Assembly: GCA_964510225.1 (NCBI GenBank)
Contig: CAZEAN010000010.1
Span: 1-64,000 of the forward strand
Length of the DNA stretch: 64,000 nucleotides
From: CAZEAN01 sp964510225
Lineage (GTDB): Bacteria > Planctomycetota > Planctomycetia > Isosphaerales > Isosphaeraceae
Reading direction: 5' to 3'
Both the position numbers and the translations under genes were made by a program. Position 1 is the stretch's first letter, and every line of letters begins with the position of its first letter. The notes below the pieces were generated by a model. That model was not told the DNA's origin and searched no databases. It saw only the letters and a list, made by a program, of their open reading frames with translations. Below, piece by piece: positions 53,614-62,234 of this stretch.

Positions 53614-56223
53614 TTAGATCAATTCCGGGTCAGCCATTACCTCGATGATCGCTGGTCCTTCGTAGGCAATTGCTGCTCTGAATGCATCGTCCAGTTCACT
53701 GACATTGTTCACTCTTATTCCAAAGCCGCCGCAATTCGTTGCGAATTCGGCGAAGTTGGGATTGTGTAACGAGGTTTGCCAGACGGGCCATTCCCCGGCA
53801 CGCTGCTCCTTGGAAATCTTCCCAAGCTCGTAGTTGTTTAAGAGTAAGTGGGTGATATTCATCTTGTATTTGACGGCGGTCGTGAATTCGGCCAGATACT
53901 GACAGAATCCTCCATCACCGCTCACTGACAAGATCGGTCGTCCCGTATTCGCGGCCCATGCTCCCATCGCCGCAGGAAAGGCAAAACCAATCGATCCAAG
54001 GTAGCCGGACATCAGAATCCGTTGGTTCTTCGCCTCAAAGTAACGACCGAACGAATAGGTGTTGTTACCGACGTCGACAGCAATCGCGGCATTTTCAGGC
54101 GCGTGCCGAGTCATCGCGGCGAAGATCGACGCGGAATTAAGGCCTTTCCCACGCTGATCCTGCTCACGACGCCTCTTCTCTTCACGCCATATCGACCAAC
54201 GCTGGGCGATCTCTTCACGACGGTCAAGAGTATCTAATTCGGCGGGCAAGCCGTTGTCGATGAGTCGTGCGGTGGTCGCAACCTCACCCCAAACGGGTAC
54301 CTGAACCGGATGGAATTTACCGAGCGCCATCGGGTCGAAGTCGATCTGGACGATGTCCTTCTGACGATCGATCCCTGTGTGAACAGAGAAGGAAGCACCG
54401 AAGACAACGAGAAGATCGGACTCATTCATGAACCAGCTTGCGATCGGCGTTCCGCTTCGCCCTAACACACCAGCAGCGAGTGGATGAACATCTGGGATCT
54501 GCCCCTTGCCCTTGAACGTCGTCAACACTGGACAATTCAGTTTTTCTGCAAGTTGAACTACCGAAGCCATCCCGTCGCGTGCTCCATAGCCAACGATGAT
54601 GACGGGACGCTTTGCTGCTGCAATCCGTTTCACGGCACGTTCAAGTGACTCCGGTGGTGGCGCGATTTCGGTGGGGCCAACGCGGCCTTCTGGTCCGGAC
54701 GGCATCGCTCCCTGCGGTGCTGCCAAGACTTGCACTTCGTCAGGGAAAATGAGGTTCACGACATCGCGTTCAACGACAGCATTCTTAAGTGCCAGTGTCA
54801 TCAATTCCACATGTCGGCTACTCGGCAGGACGGTCTGGTTGAATCGCGAGACAGCGTCAAAGGCTGACTTTAAGTCGATGTCCTGAAAGGCTCCCGGCCC
54901 AAACACCTGTGTTTGTACTTGTCCGCACAACGCAATCACGGGCGCTCGGTCGACTTTGGCATCCCAGAGACCGGTCAAGAGATTTGTCGAACCAGGTCCA
55001 GCGATCCCGAGACAAGCTGCAGGCCTCCCTGTGAGCTTAGCGTAACCAGAGGAGGCGAAGGCCGCCGCTCCCTCGTGACGGACTCCGAAGAAGCGTAACG
55101 CCCGGGCCTCTTCCCTTAGTCGGAGCGCATCTGCAAGGCCTAGGTTCGAGTGGCCGACAATCCCGAAGACCGTATCAATCCCCCAATTGGTCATCGTCTC
55201 GGCCATGACGTCACTGACGGTGCGAATGTGCTTAATTGGCTCTTCGATCGCAACATAGACACCGTCTTCTCTCGTTTCGCACTGGTAGATTGGAACACGA
55301 TCAGCGTGCCCATCTTTTGACTCACCCGAGAGTGGATCGAAATCCCAACCGTGCCAGGGACAACGGAGCACTCCATCTTCGATCGTTCCCTCTCCCAAGG
55401 GTCCTCCTTGATGAGGACAGTGGTTACAGAGGGCCCCGAGTTTTCCTTCAATATTCGCCAGGGCAACTGAGTGCGTCCCTGCCATGACGGTCATCACGCG
55501 GCCTGGGGATACTGCGTCAAGGTCGGCGACGCGGTACCAAGTCAATTGGGTTTCTTCGGTGTGTTCTGATGAACTAGCGTGTGTCTTGTGCTCATCGTCC
55601 TTGAAGTCGATATACCAGTGGGTGCCGTCGCAAAATGGTTTGTTCTTGGAGCCACCACAGCGACAAAGAGTGTAGTGCTCTGTTGACGCTCCCTCACCCC
55701 ACTCGGCATCCTGCAGCGCTACGCCGCCGCGTACGTAATAAGGTCCATCTTTCGAAATATGAACCTCTGGTTCACGCTCCCGGTCACGATGCTCGACTCC
55801 GTCGATTGCGTAGCTGAGTGCCCCTGAAGGGCACTTCCGAATCGTCTCCACAACCGTATCGACCTCGGCACCTTCGGGATCGATCCAAGGCTCGGTGTTC
55901 ATCCGCCAAACCGCGGGACAACCCGAGGTGCAGAACCCGGCGTGCGAACAAATCCCTCGGTTGTCGTAGATGGTGATGTTCTTTCCGGCATAGACATCTC
56001 GTTTGTCAGGAACCCGCTTATCCCGTTTCTGATCTGAAAATCCGATGCGGTCGTGGCTGCCATCGCAGAATGGCTTGTTTTTCGAAGCCCCACACCGACA
56101 GAGCGCCATCGTTCCCTTGGCCTGAATCTCCTCATCGTAAGAGTTGGTGAATCGCTGGAGGTTTTTGACAAGGTATGGGCCGTTCTTAGCGCACTGAATG
56201 GACGGACTTTGTTCTGAAGCCAT
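53614..56223 (-). CDS. Multidomain fusion: CDGSH - Fer4_19 - CDGSH - Rieske - ThDP-dependent (pyruvate oxidase-like) enzyme
   Basis: The protein is 869 residues from ATG 56223 (AGAGG about 10 nt upstream); the frame extends to 56418, but those 65 residues contain nothing recognisable. In order: a CDGSH 2Fe-2S site (C42, C44, C53, H57; LCRCGASKNKPFCDGSH); a divergent 4Fe-4S mono-cluster domain (about 83-140; C92, C98, C102, C131); a second CDGSH site (C187, C189, C198, H202); a Rieske domain (about 228-330; C266-x-H268 and C288-x2-H291); and a ThDP enzyme (about 335-869). The last has Glu384 in VRHEG, GIAGPGSTNLL and the cofactor motif GDGGFCQYL ending at NN797. The ThDP part resembles pyruvate oxidase and acetolactate synthase. 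It may oxidise pyruvate or another 2-oxoacid and pass electrons through its own clusters. It is convergent with glnA, 19 bp away. Confidence 0.93.
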   Translation of the reverse strand: MASEQSPSIQCAKNGPYLVKNLQRFTNSYDEEIQAKGTMALCRCGASKNKPFCDGSHDRIGFSDQKRDKRVPDKRDVYAGKNITIYDNRGICSHAGFCTSGCPAVWRMNTEPWIDPEGAEVDTVVETIRKCPSGALSYAIDGVEHRDREREPEVHISKDGPYYVRGGVALQDAEWGEGASTEHYTLCRCGGSKNKPFCDGTHWYIDFKDDEHKTHASSSEHTEETQLTWYRVADLDAVSPGRVMTVMAGTHSVALANIEGKLGALCNHCPHQGGPLGEGTIEDGVLRCPWHGWDFDPLSGESKDGHADRVPIYQCETREDGVYVAIEEPIKHIRTVSDVMAETMTNWGIDTVFGIVGHSNLGLADALRLREEARALRFFGVRHEGAAAFASSGYAKLTGRPAACLGIAGPGSTNLLTGLWDAKVDRAPVIALCGQVQTQVFGPGAFQDIDLKSAFDAVSRFNQTVLPSSRHVELMTLALKNAVVERDVVNLIFPDEVQVLAAPQGAMPSGPEGRVGPTEIAPPPESLERAVKRIAAAKRPVIIVGYGARDGMASVVQLAEKLNCPVLTTFKGKGQIPDVHPLAAGVLGRSGTPIASWFMNESDLLVVFGASFSVHTGIDRQKDIVQIDFDPMALGKFHPVQVPVWGEVATTARLIDNGLPAELDTLDRREEIAQRWSIWREEKRRREQDQRGKGLNSASIFAAMTRHAPENAAIAVDVGNNTYSFGRYFEAKNQRILMSGYLGSIGFAFPAAMGAWAANTGRPILSVSGDGGFCQYLAEFTTAVKYKMNITHLLLNNYELGKISKEQRAGEWPVWQTSLHNPNFAEFATNCGGFGIRVNNVSELDDAFRAAIAYEGPAIIEVMADPELI

Positions 56224-56726
56224 CTCTGAGGTTCCTCTGGGGCGATTCCAGACCGACTGTTGCGTGATCCCGAGAATCGGGAGGGAAATCTGGAGACCTT
56301 TCTTGTCCTTGCTGTATCGATCATCGACTTCAACGTTGCGGGGCATCGCTCGATAGAAGATAGCAATCGAAATGGAGACTGCCAGAGAGGTGTTGTTTGC
56401 CCCTTGATTTTCCGGCATCAGCTACTTGGTCTGTGATTCCTCTAATTCTGTGACAAGAAAAGGGCAAATACCGTGAGAACTTGCACCTCTCGAGAAGATG
56501 AATGGAGAGTAGAAGCTCCTCCATCTAATTGGTCAAACTCGGGAGTGCACGCGAGATCATGCTTGCTGCAGCACCCGGTCAACGAAGCGATCACCAAGAG
56601 AGTGGCTTATGGACATCGACTCATGAAGCCGCTAAATTCCTCCCGTCCCATCAGTTCGAAGGAAACTTCGATCTTGGCGGACAACTAACTCAGAATCACA
56701 CCCAATGGTCCAGGGGAATCCCATTC
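56224..56726. other. 503-bp divergent gap without a gene
   Basis: This gap lies between the divergent Fe-S/ThDP gene and the small cytochrome gene. The 65-codon upstream extension of the fusion frame (to 56418) and short plus-strand frames (56473-56688 and the 5' part of the frame open from 56529) have no supporting motifs. Nothing resembling a decayed gene, RNA or repeat was seen. It presumably holds both promoters, which I could not place. Confidence 0.4.
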
Positions 56727-57095
56727 ATGATTCGTAAGATCCTCGCCATCAGTCTTTCGGCAATCGTGCTGGCTGGCATGGTCGGTTTTGCTGCCCTCAA
56801 TGAAGAAGAGCCGAAATACACCATCAGCGAAGTGATGGGCAAGGCTCACAAAAGCGGTCTCTTGAAGAAGGTCACCAAGGGGGGAGCGAGCGAAGAAGAC
56901 AAAGAAAAGCTTCTCGAATACTACAAAGCCCTCGCTGCCAACGATCCGCCCAAGGGCACTGAAGAAGATTGGAAGAAAAAGACCATGGCCATCGTCAAGG
57001 CTGCAGAAGGCGTCGTCAAAGGCGATGCTGACGCTGCCAAGAAGCTCGGCGCAGCAACCAATTGCGCTGCCTGCCACAAGGTCCACAAGCCCTGA
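56727..57095 (+). CDS. Small periplasmic mono-haem c-type cytochrome
   Basis: The product is 122 residues from ATG 56727, preceded by AGGGGA about 10 nt upstream; the frame is open from 56529, but only this start gives a signal peptide (MIRKILAISLSAIVLAGMVGFAA). The mature protein is Lys/Glu-rich and helical. It ends with one haem-binding motif, CAACH (in ATNCAACHKVHKP), four residues before the C-terminus. This layout, with the haem site at the extreme C-terminus of a four-helix-type protein, is frequent in Planctomycetota and resembles cytochrome c'. It probably carries electrons in the periplasm. The neighbouring divergent gene is the Fe-S/ThDP fusion, so a redox link is possible but unproven. 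Confidence 0.87.
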   Translation: MIRKILAISLSAIVLAGMVGFAALNEEEPKYTISEVMGKAHKSGLLKKVTKGGASEEDKEKLLEYYKALAANDPPKGTEEDWKKKTMAIVKAAEGVVKGDADAAKKLGAATNCAACHKVHKP

Positions 57096-57120
57096 GATTT
57101 CTTGATTTGCCAAGCAACAA

Positions 57121-57161
57121 GCCAATCGATTCGTTCCGAGACTATGATCGGATCGATTGGC
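57121..57161. terminator. Bidirectional hairpin between cytochrome and lspA
   Basis: GCCAATCGAT (57121-57130) pairs perfectly with ATCGATTGGC (57152-57161); the stem extends three more pairs, including one G-U, to 13 bp. It sits between two convergent genes, 26 nt after the cytochrome stop and 47 nt after the lspA stop. Confidence 0.6.
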
Positions 57162-57207
57162 AAGAAGAAGTGCCCCAATAGCTTTCGAACAATTTTACGC
57201 TGAGTTG

Positions 57208-57795
57208 TTAGGACTCATCTGTTGTTGATTGGTCTCCCTCGGCGTTTGAATCAGTAGTCTCCGCGCGGAGAAACTGAAGGACGAGGAGACTCGCTCCGAT
57301 CACGAGCATATTGTCAGCGAAGTTAAAGATCGGGAAATCAAAATCGATTGAGTCGATATGAAAGCGCACGAAGTCCCGGACATGGCCTAACCGAAGGCGG
57401 TCATAACAGTTCCCGATTGCTCCAGCCATGATCAGGCTGAGGGAGATTGTCTGCCAACGATCGACCGCGTTACCGAGGACGAACAGCCAGTAGACAATGA
57501 AGATCCCTGCAACAATCGAGAGCATCCCGAAGAGAAGTCCGCTGTGGGGGAAATTCCAGCCAAAGCCAAAGAGGGCGCCGGGATTGTAGCTCGTTCGTAG
57601 CTCGAGAATCTCGCCGATGATCGGGACCGGAGGTGAGTTGGGTGGAGGTCCGACTTGCTCAAAGACGATCGCTTTAGTCGTCAGGTCAAACGAGGCACCG
57701 CCGATCGCGATCACCAAGAAGATCAAGACTCGATTCAGGGGAATCCGGGTTGATCGAGCGTCTTGACCACGATCTGCTCCCTCGTTTGATTCCAT
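57208..57795 (-). CDS. lspA: Lipoprotein signal peptidase (signal peptidase II)
   Basis: The product is 195 residues from ATG 57795 (GGGAG upstream); the frame runs to 57915 but adds only polar residues. It cleaves lipoprotein signal peptides in the cytoplasmic membrane. Four transmembrane helices are visible. Family motifs are FDLTTKAIVF (first helix Asp), YNPGALFGFG (substrate loop), GAIGNCYDRLRLGHVRDFVRF (catalytic Asp in GNCYDR) and FPIFNFADNMLVIGASLL (second catalytic Asp in NFAD). The window encodes two or more lipoproteins that would be its substrates. It is convergent with the cytochrome gene and divergent from the SDR gene. Confidence 0.97.
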   Translation of the reverse strand: MESNEGADRGQDARSTRIPLNRVLIFLVIAIGGASFDLTTKAIVFEQVGPPPNSPPVPIIGEILELRTSYNPGALFGFGWNFPHSGLLFGMLSIVAGIFIVYWLFVLGNAVDRWQTISLSLIMAGAIGNCYDRLRLGHVRDFVRFHIDSIDFDFPIFNFADNMLVIGASLLVLQFLRAETTDSNAEGDQSTTDES

Positions 57796-58101
57796 CAGAT
57801 TGCTGCTCCCTCTCCGACCTTCATTGTGATCAACGTACCATGATCTGGGCACTTGACCGACCATAACGGCGTCATCCGACTCCCGGCAAGACGATTCTGG
57901 ATCGACTCTACCCACGATCTTCGATTAACCGCATCCCAGCTTCTGCTTGACGGATCAACGTTTGAGGTTACGTTTGACTACGCGCCATTGCGTGATTGAA
58001 GCTGCCCGAGACTGGATCTCGGGGTAACTTCAACTGTTTGCATCCCAGCGAACTAATCCCCGCTGTTTGGTCCCTCAGAGCTGCGAAGCAGGAGCCTTCG
58101 A

Positions 58102-59151
58102 TTGAATCAGTCAAATCGAATCTTCATTACGGGTGGGACCGGCTTGGTCGGGAGCCACGTGGTTGAGTCGGCACTGGCGCGGGGCCATCAAGTGAAGGTC
58201 TTGGTCCGCGAAACAAGTGACACCAGTTGGCTCGATCAGCAGGATGTCGAGAAGGTCCTCGGTGATCTGGAAAACGCTGAGGCCCTCGCGGACGGTTGCA
58301 GAGGTGCCGACTGGGTCCTCAATTGTGCCGCCAAAGTCGGCGATTGGGGCTCGTTGGCAGAGTTCCGGAAACTCAACGTCGAGGCCCTGAGGCTCCTCCT
58401 CGACGCTGCGGTTCGTTCGGGAGTTAAGCGTTTCGTCCATGTCAGTTCGCTGGGTGTCTACGAAGGACGGGACCACTTTGGAACGGATGAAACCACGCCG
58501 CCGGCCTCGAATTCTCTTGATGCCTACACTCGATCGAAGACCGAAGCAGAAGCGCTGGTTCTGCAATACCACCGAGAGCAGAATCTTCCGGTCGCCATTG
58601 TCCGTCCTGGGTTCATTTACGGCGAGCGGGACCGCACGGTCTTGCCAAAACTCCTAGCCGCTCTTCGGCGTGGGACCTTCGCCTACTTCGGTTCCGGTGA
58701 ACAAGCACTCAACTGTATCTATGTGAAGAATCTGGTTCATGCGATTCTCTTGGCAGCCCAAGAACCGAAGGCGGTTGGTGAAGTCTTCAATGTGACCGAC
58801 GGCGAAGCAGTCTCCAAGCGACGATTCGTCGGCCGAGTTGCGGAGCTTGCCGGACTAAAGCCTCCTAAACGAGCAATCCCCAAGCGGGTCGCCAAAGTTC
58901 TTGCGACTGTCGTGGAGTCGATCGCCAAAGCCCGAGGTGCGAAGCGCCCTCCGCTGATTAACAAGGCCCGCTACAAATTTCTCGGACTCAACCTCGACTT
59001 CTCGATTGAGAAGGCACGGACCGTCCTTGGCTATCAACCACCCTACTCATTTGAGGAGGGAATCGCCGCCTCGATCGCATCAGTCATGGGGTCATCAGAA
59101 TCAGTCCCGAATCAATCGCCTCAGCCGGCAACTACCGAGTCAGCTCCTTAA
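58102..59151 (+). CDS. NAD-dependent epimerase / 3-beta-hydroxysteroid dehydrogenase-like extended SDR
   Basis: The protein is 349 residues from TTG 58102, with AGGAG 8 nt upstream. It is an extended short-chain dehydrogenase with the Rossmann motif FITGGTGLVGSHV, the NCAAKVGDWG loop, VHVSSLGVYEG, and the catalytic Tyr/Lys in DAYTRSKTEAE. VRPGFIYGERD and the C-terminal substrate part (EVFNVTDGEAVSKRRFV) follow. The sequence resembles bacterial dihydroflavonol-reductase/3-beta-HSD-like proteins. It probably reduces or epimerises a sugar nucleotide, sterol-like or polyketide alcohol; the substrate cannot be read from the sequence. It is followed by a DJ-1/PfpI gene 131 bp away, with a short inverted repeat between. 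Confidence 0.88.
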   Translation: MNQSNRIFITGGTGLVGSHVVESALARGHQVKVLVRETSDTSWLDQQDVEKVLGDLENAEALADGCRGADWVLNCAAKVGDWGSLAEFRKLNVEALRLLLDAAVRSGVKRFVHVSSLGVYEGRDHFGTDETTPPASNSLDAYTRSKTEAEALVLQYHREQNLPVAIVRPGFIYGERDRTVLPKLLAALRRGTFAYFGSGEQALNCIYVKNLVHAILLAAQEPKAVGEVFNVTDGEAVSKRRFVGRVAELAGLKPPKRAIPKRVAKVLATVVESIAKARGAKRPPLINKARYKFLGLNLDFSIEKARTVLGYQPPYSFEEGIAASIASVMGSSESVPNQSPQPATTESAP

Positions 59152-59282
59152 CAGATTGGCTGATTCTCGGACGATCTTCGGAGAATTCCTTCCAATATAA
59201 CTGACCTCCGTTATGCTGAGCACAAGGACGCTTAGTCGGCATCATCGCCAACTCCAACGATCAGATGCAACGGAGGTTCTGG

Positions 59283-59810
59283 ATGTCAAGTTTGCAGGGT
59301 AAACGAGTCGCTGTCCTGGTCGCAAAGCTCTATGAAGACCTAGAACTCTGGTACCCGGTCTTCCGTTGTCGTGAAGCGGGGTGCTCGGTCCAGATTGTCG
59401 GTGCAGAAGCTGGCGCCTCCTACAGTTCGAAGCACGGTTATCCCGCGAAATCGGACGTGGCCGCGGCTGATGTAACTGCAGACGACTTCGATGCAATCAT
59501 CGTCCCAGGTGGATACTCACCTGACCACATGCGACGGTCTGAGGCGATGGTCAAACTTGTTACCGACGGCGTCCGGCTCGGGAAAGTTGTCGCGGCAATC
59601 TGTCATGGCCCTTGGATGCTTTGCTCCACGAAACTGATCCAGGGGCGTCGGATGACGGGCTTCTTCGCCGTCCGAGATGACATCGAGAACGCCGGCGCAA
59701 CCTGGGTCGACGACGCCTGTGTCGCTGATGATAACATCATTACGAGCCGGACCCCTGACGACCTCCCTGACTTCATGAAGGGGATCTTCAAGGCGATGCT
59801 TGAGAGATAA
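59283..59810 (+). CDS. DJ-1/PfpI family protein (YhbO/Hsp31-like)
   Basis: The product is 175 residues from ATG 59283, preceded by GGAGG at 7-nt spacing; an earlier in-frame start (59265) lacks this. It has the flavodoxin-like fold of the DJ-1/PfpI group: RVAVLVAKLYEDLELWYP, the acidic nucleophile-elbow partner (DAIIVPGGYSPDHMRR), and the catalytic Cys-His in VAAICHGPWMLCS. TGFFAVRDDIENAG follows. Members are amidotransferase-like; several act as deglycases or stress chaperones and the exact activity is uncertain. It is cytoplasmic. Its last 23 nt overlap the 3' end of the minus-strand BlaR1-like gene. Confidence 0.93.
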   Translation: MSSLQGKRVAVLVAKLYEDLELWYPVFRCREAGCSVQIVGAEAGASYSSKHGYPAKSDVAAADVTADDFDAIIVPGGYSPDHMRRSEAMVKLVTDGVRLGKVVAAICHGPWMLCSTKLIQGRRMTGFFAVRDDIENAGATWVDDACVADDNIITSRTPDDLPDFMKGIFKAMLER

Positions 59811-61326
59811 CCGTAAGAAGCGGCTCCGGACTTTCGGGGCGTTCTGGTTCGAGCTGCCTCACAGAGAGATCCCGAAAATGGATCACCTGGCGCGATCCGG
59901 TCGAGATCACCAACCGATGATTCTCAAGCCTTTGATCTTGGAGGTGCAGGACTTCTCGACCTTGATCCAAGCGGACCCGTGCTGAACGATCTTCGACGAT
60001 GAGTTCAACCTCATGCCAACGATCATTGCTGGCCAGCAGGGGCTCCTGATCTTCGGCGGAATCGGTACGGATCAAGCCAGAAGCGATCGGGATTCCAGCC
60101 ACTTTCACCACCGAGAGGGTCTCGAGCGGTGCCTTGATCTGAAAAAGGATCCTGAACTCGTCGGGCAATCGGACGGGAAGCGCCACTTGAGATTCGGTTC
60201 CAGTCGCGCCCGGAATACTGAGTTCATTGAGCCGAAATTCGGTGAACTGATCGTCACAGATCCGGTGGTCGTTGACTCCCTTCACCTGATCCCGATCCGG
60301 GGAGATCGTAAATCGAGTCATGCCGATCAAGAGGAGGAGCGCAGTCGGGGCGATCGAGAGCCGCCACCACCAAGGAGAATGAAGCTGGACCGAGAATGGT
60401 GATCGGAGGAGCATCGAGACGCGGTCAAGGAGTGACGATCCGCCGACGACGATCGGTTTCTCAGAACTGATCGAACCTCGATGTTGTTGAGAGCCCCCGT
60501 AGTTATCGCTGGTACCTTCACTGGTCTCCTGAACGGAGGCCGCGCTGACCAGCGTGGTCGTGTAGCCAAGAGGGCCACCCAGCATCTGAGCCGCCGCTTC
60601 GTCAGCAAGATACTCCTGATCCGTCCGGAGCTGGTGAGCAATCCACCAGACTGGAAGGACTGGAAACCAAACAGAGGCGGCCAATCGAGTCAGCCACTGG
60701 AATCGAAGATCAGCATGCTTGGCGTGGGCAAGTTCGTGCGCGAGCCCGACCGAGAGCCGATTCGCTGAGCCGTTCGTCGTTGAGTCACCCAGATCCCAAT
60801 CCACCGGTATCAAAATGCTCGGTCGGAGGAATCCAATTAACAGGGGACTCTCCAAACGCTCTGAGATCAAGAGCTCGGGGCGACCACGCTGAAGATCGGC
60901 ACGCCGGAGGATGGCTCGATAAGTCGACCGGGATCGGTCGCTTGGCGCACTGACGTCCGCCCGGAGACGCCTCGCTGCAAGTGTTCCAAGAAGCTGGCCA
61001 ATGATCCCGATGAGGAGGCCAACGCAGAGAGCAAAGGCTAAAAGGAGACCAAAAAACTGCCAGGGTCCGAGACGATCGAAGCCGAGAGGAGATCTACCGA
61101 CTATGGGCTCAGCGGCTTGGAGGACTGGTGTCGACCATTCGATCGGATGGAGTTGGAGTCCGCTCAAGGGGTAGATCAGCAATGACCCTATGAGGCCAAG
61201 CCGTCCTAGGTCACGACGGCGACTGGGCTGTCGGAGCGCGATCATTACGGCCATGATGGCTGAGAACCAAATCAGTGCCGCGACATAACAATCGATAAGC
61301 CAACTGTAAATCGATTGATGCCCCAA
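59788..61326 (-). CDS. BlaR1-type M56 membrane metalloprotease with C-terminal LamG/concanavalin-like domain
   Basis: The protein is 512 residues from a TTG 61326 start (GGGGA 6 nt upstream). Three to four N-terminal helices lead to the M56 zinc protease: H197-E198-L-A-H201 in VGLAHELAHAKHADLRFQW, and the third ligand in QEYLADEAAAQ (Glu238). A last helix (about 325-340) precedes an extracytoplasmic domain (about 375-490). In place of the penicillin-binding transpeptidase fold of BlaR1, this domain resembles a LamG/DUF1080-type beta-sandwich (DRWHEVELIVEDRSARVRLD, VIHFRDLSVRQLEPE). It probably senses an external ligand and cleaves the BlaI-like repressor encoded 69 bp upstream. Its 3' end overlaps the convergent PfpI gene. 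Confidence 0.88.
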   Translation of the reverse strand: MGHQSIYSWLIDCYVAALIWFSAIMAVMIALRQPSRRRDLGRLGLIGSLLIYPLSGLQLHPIEWSTPVLQAAEPIVGRSPLGFDRLGPWQFFGLLLAFALCVGLLIGIIGQLLGTLAARRLRADVSAPSDRSRSTYRAILRRADLQRGRPELLISERLESPLLIGFLRPSILIPVDWDLGDSTTNGSANRLSVGLAHELAHAKHADLRFQWLTRLAASVWFPVLPVWWIAHQLRTDQEYLADEAAAQMLGGPLGYTTTLVSAASVQETSEGTSDNYGGSQQHRGSISSEKPIVVGGSSLLDRVSMLLRSPFSVQLHSPWWWRLSIAPTALLLLIGMTRFTISPDRDQVKGVNDHRICDDQFTEFRLNELSIPGATGTESQVALPVRLPDEFRILFQIKAPLETLSVVKVAGIPIASGLIRTDSAEDQEPLLASNDRWHEVELIVEDRSARVRLDQGREVLHLQDQRLENHRLVISTGSRQVIHFRDLSVRQLEPERPESPEPLLTVISQASP

Positions 61327-61395
61327 GATCGATCCCCAAAGGCCGGTCGAGTCGACCGGACGTGAGAAGTAATGGGTTGGACTGTCGAATCCAAC

Positions 61396-61824
61396 TTACT
61401 CGGCGGATTCGGCATCGGTGGGGACGAGCAAATCAGATTCCGACTGTCGTTCGGCCTCATCAATCATCGCCCGCATCTTCTCATAATCTTCTTTGGAAAG
61501 TGGCTTCGAATCGAGCAAGGCGACCATCACGCGATCGAGGGCACCATCGAAGACGCGATCGACAAATCGCTTTGTGAGTTCTTGAATCGTCCGTTCAGGC
61601 GACTTCTTCGGACTGTAGATGAAGGTCCGCCCTTCGACGACATGGCGAACAAGCCCTTTCTTTTCCTCCATGATGTTTAAGAGCGTCTGAACCGTGCTGT
61701 AGGCAACGGGCCCGCTCTCTTTGACAAGATCCTCCTGGACCTCCCGAACGCAAGCACGCTCACGGTTCCAGAGAATCTTGAGAATTTCCAATTCTCGCTC
61801 GGTGACCATCTGCACCTTACGCAC
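61396..61824 (-). CDS. BlaI/MecI/CopY-family transcriptional repressor
   Basis: The protein is 142 residues from GTG 61824 (GGGAG 8 nt upstream). Residues 1-75 form the winged helix of the BlaI family: VTERELEILKILWNRERACVREVQEDL, SGPVAYSTVQTLLNIMEEKKGLVRHV and the wing GRTFIYSPKKSPE. The C-terminal 60 residues are helical (dimerisation, FDGALDRVMVALLDS) with a longer acidic tail. It should repress its own operon and be cut by the M56 protease encoded next. Upstream, GTAGTT (61841) and AACTAC (61872) form a loose inverted repeat that could be an operator, which is weak evidence. The target genes outside this pair are not known. Confidence 0.93.
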   Translation of the reverse strand: MRKVQMVTERELEILKILWNRERACVREVQEDLVKESGPVAYSTVQTLLNIMEEKKGLVRHVVEGRTFIYSPKKSPERTIQELTKRFVDRVFDGALDRVMVALLDSKPLSKEDYEKMRAMIDEAERQSESDLLVPTDAESAE

Positions 61825-62234
61825 AATCAGAGCTCCCGTAGTTCGGAATTGAGAGGATTGATACCTTTCAAACTACTCTCCAGCCTACCTGACAACAACC
61901 CCGAAGACTTACGGAGATCAAAAGCCATCAAGGCTCTCTTATTGCTGGAGGCCCACTGTTAGGTGATCACTTACCAATTATTAGGCTTCGTTGGGAGCTT
62001 GCGAGACTAACTTCACTTCCAGGAATCTCCTCAGTACAGAGAGAAGATTCTGTACGTCGACGAAGGTCACTCACTGAGTCGGCTCCACTCCCTTAAAGCT
62101 ACTGGAACCGGCGACAACCTGGGTTAAGCCCCAGGTCGTCGCGTTGAATGGACCTCGCCTTGATCTGATTCAAGGGCTGAAGCCAAGACCTGTTTCAGTC
62201 AACTCGAGACAGTACCAAGTCGCGGTCCTGGTAA
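61825..62234. other. 410-bp gap upstream of blaI with two inverted repeats
   Basis: No gene is evident. GTACAGA (62034-62040) and TCTGTAC (62049-62055) form a perfect 7-bp palindrome with an 8-nt loop. The stronger hairpin at 62111-62142 is listed separately. The part nearest blaI contains a GTAGTT/AACTAC inverted repeat. Promoter elements were not placed. Confidence 0.4.
62111..62142 (-). terminator. Hairpin downstream of the arylsulfotransferase-like gene
   Basis: GCGACAACCTGGG (62111-62123) pairs with CCCAGGTCGTCGC (62130-62142), a 13-bp stem with one mismatch and a 6-nt loop, 92 nt past the minus-strand stop at 62235. No U-tract follows. Confidence 0.55.

Noticed and set aside
56224..56418. 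65-codon upstream extension of the Fe-S/ThDP fusion
   Set aside because: It has no motif, and the ATG at 56223 has a suitable ribosome binding site and immediately precedes the first Fe-S domain.
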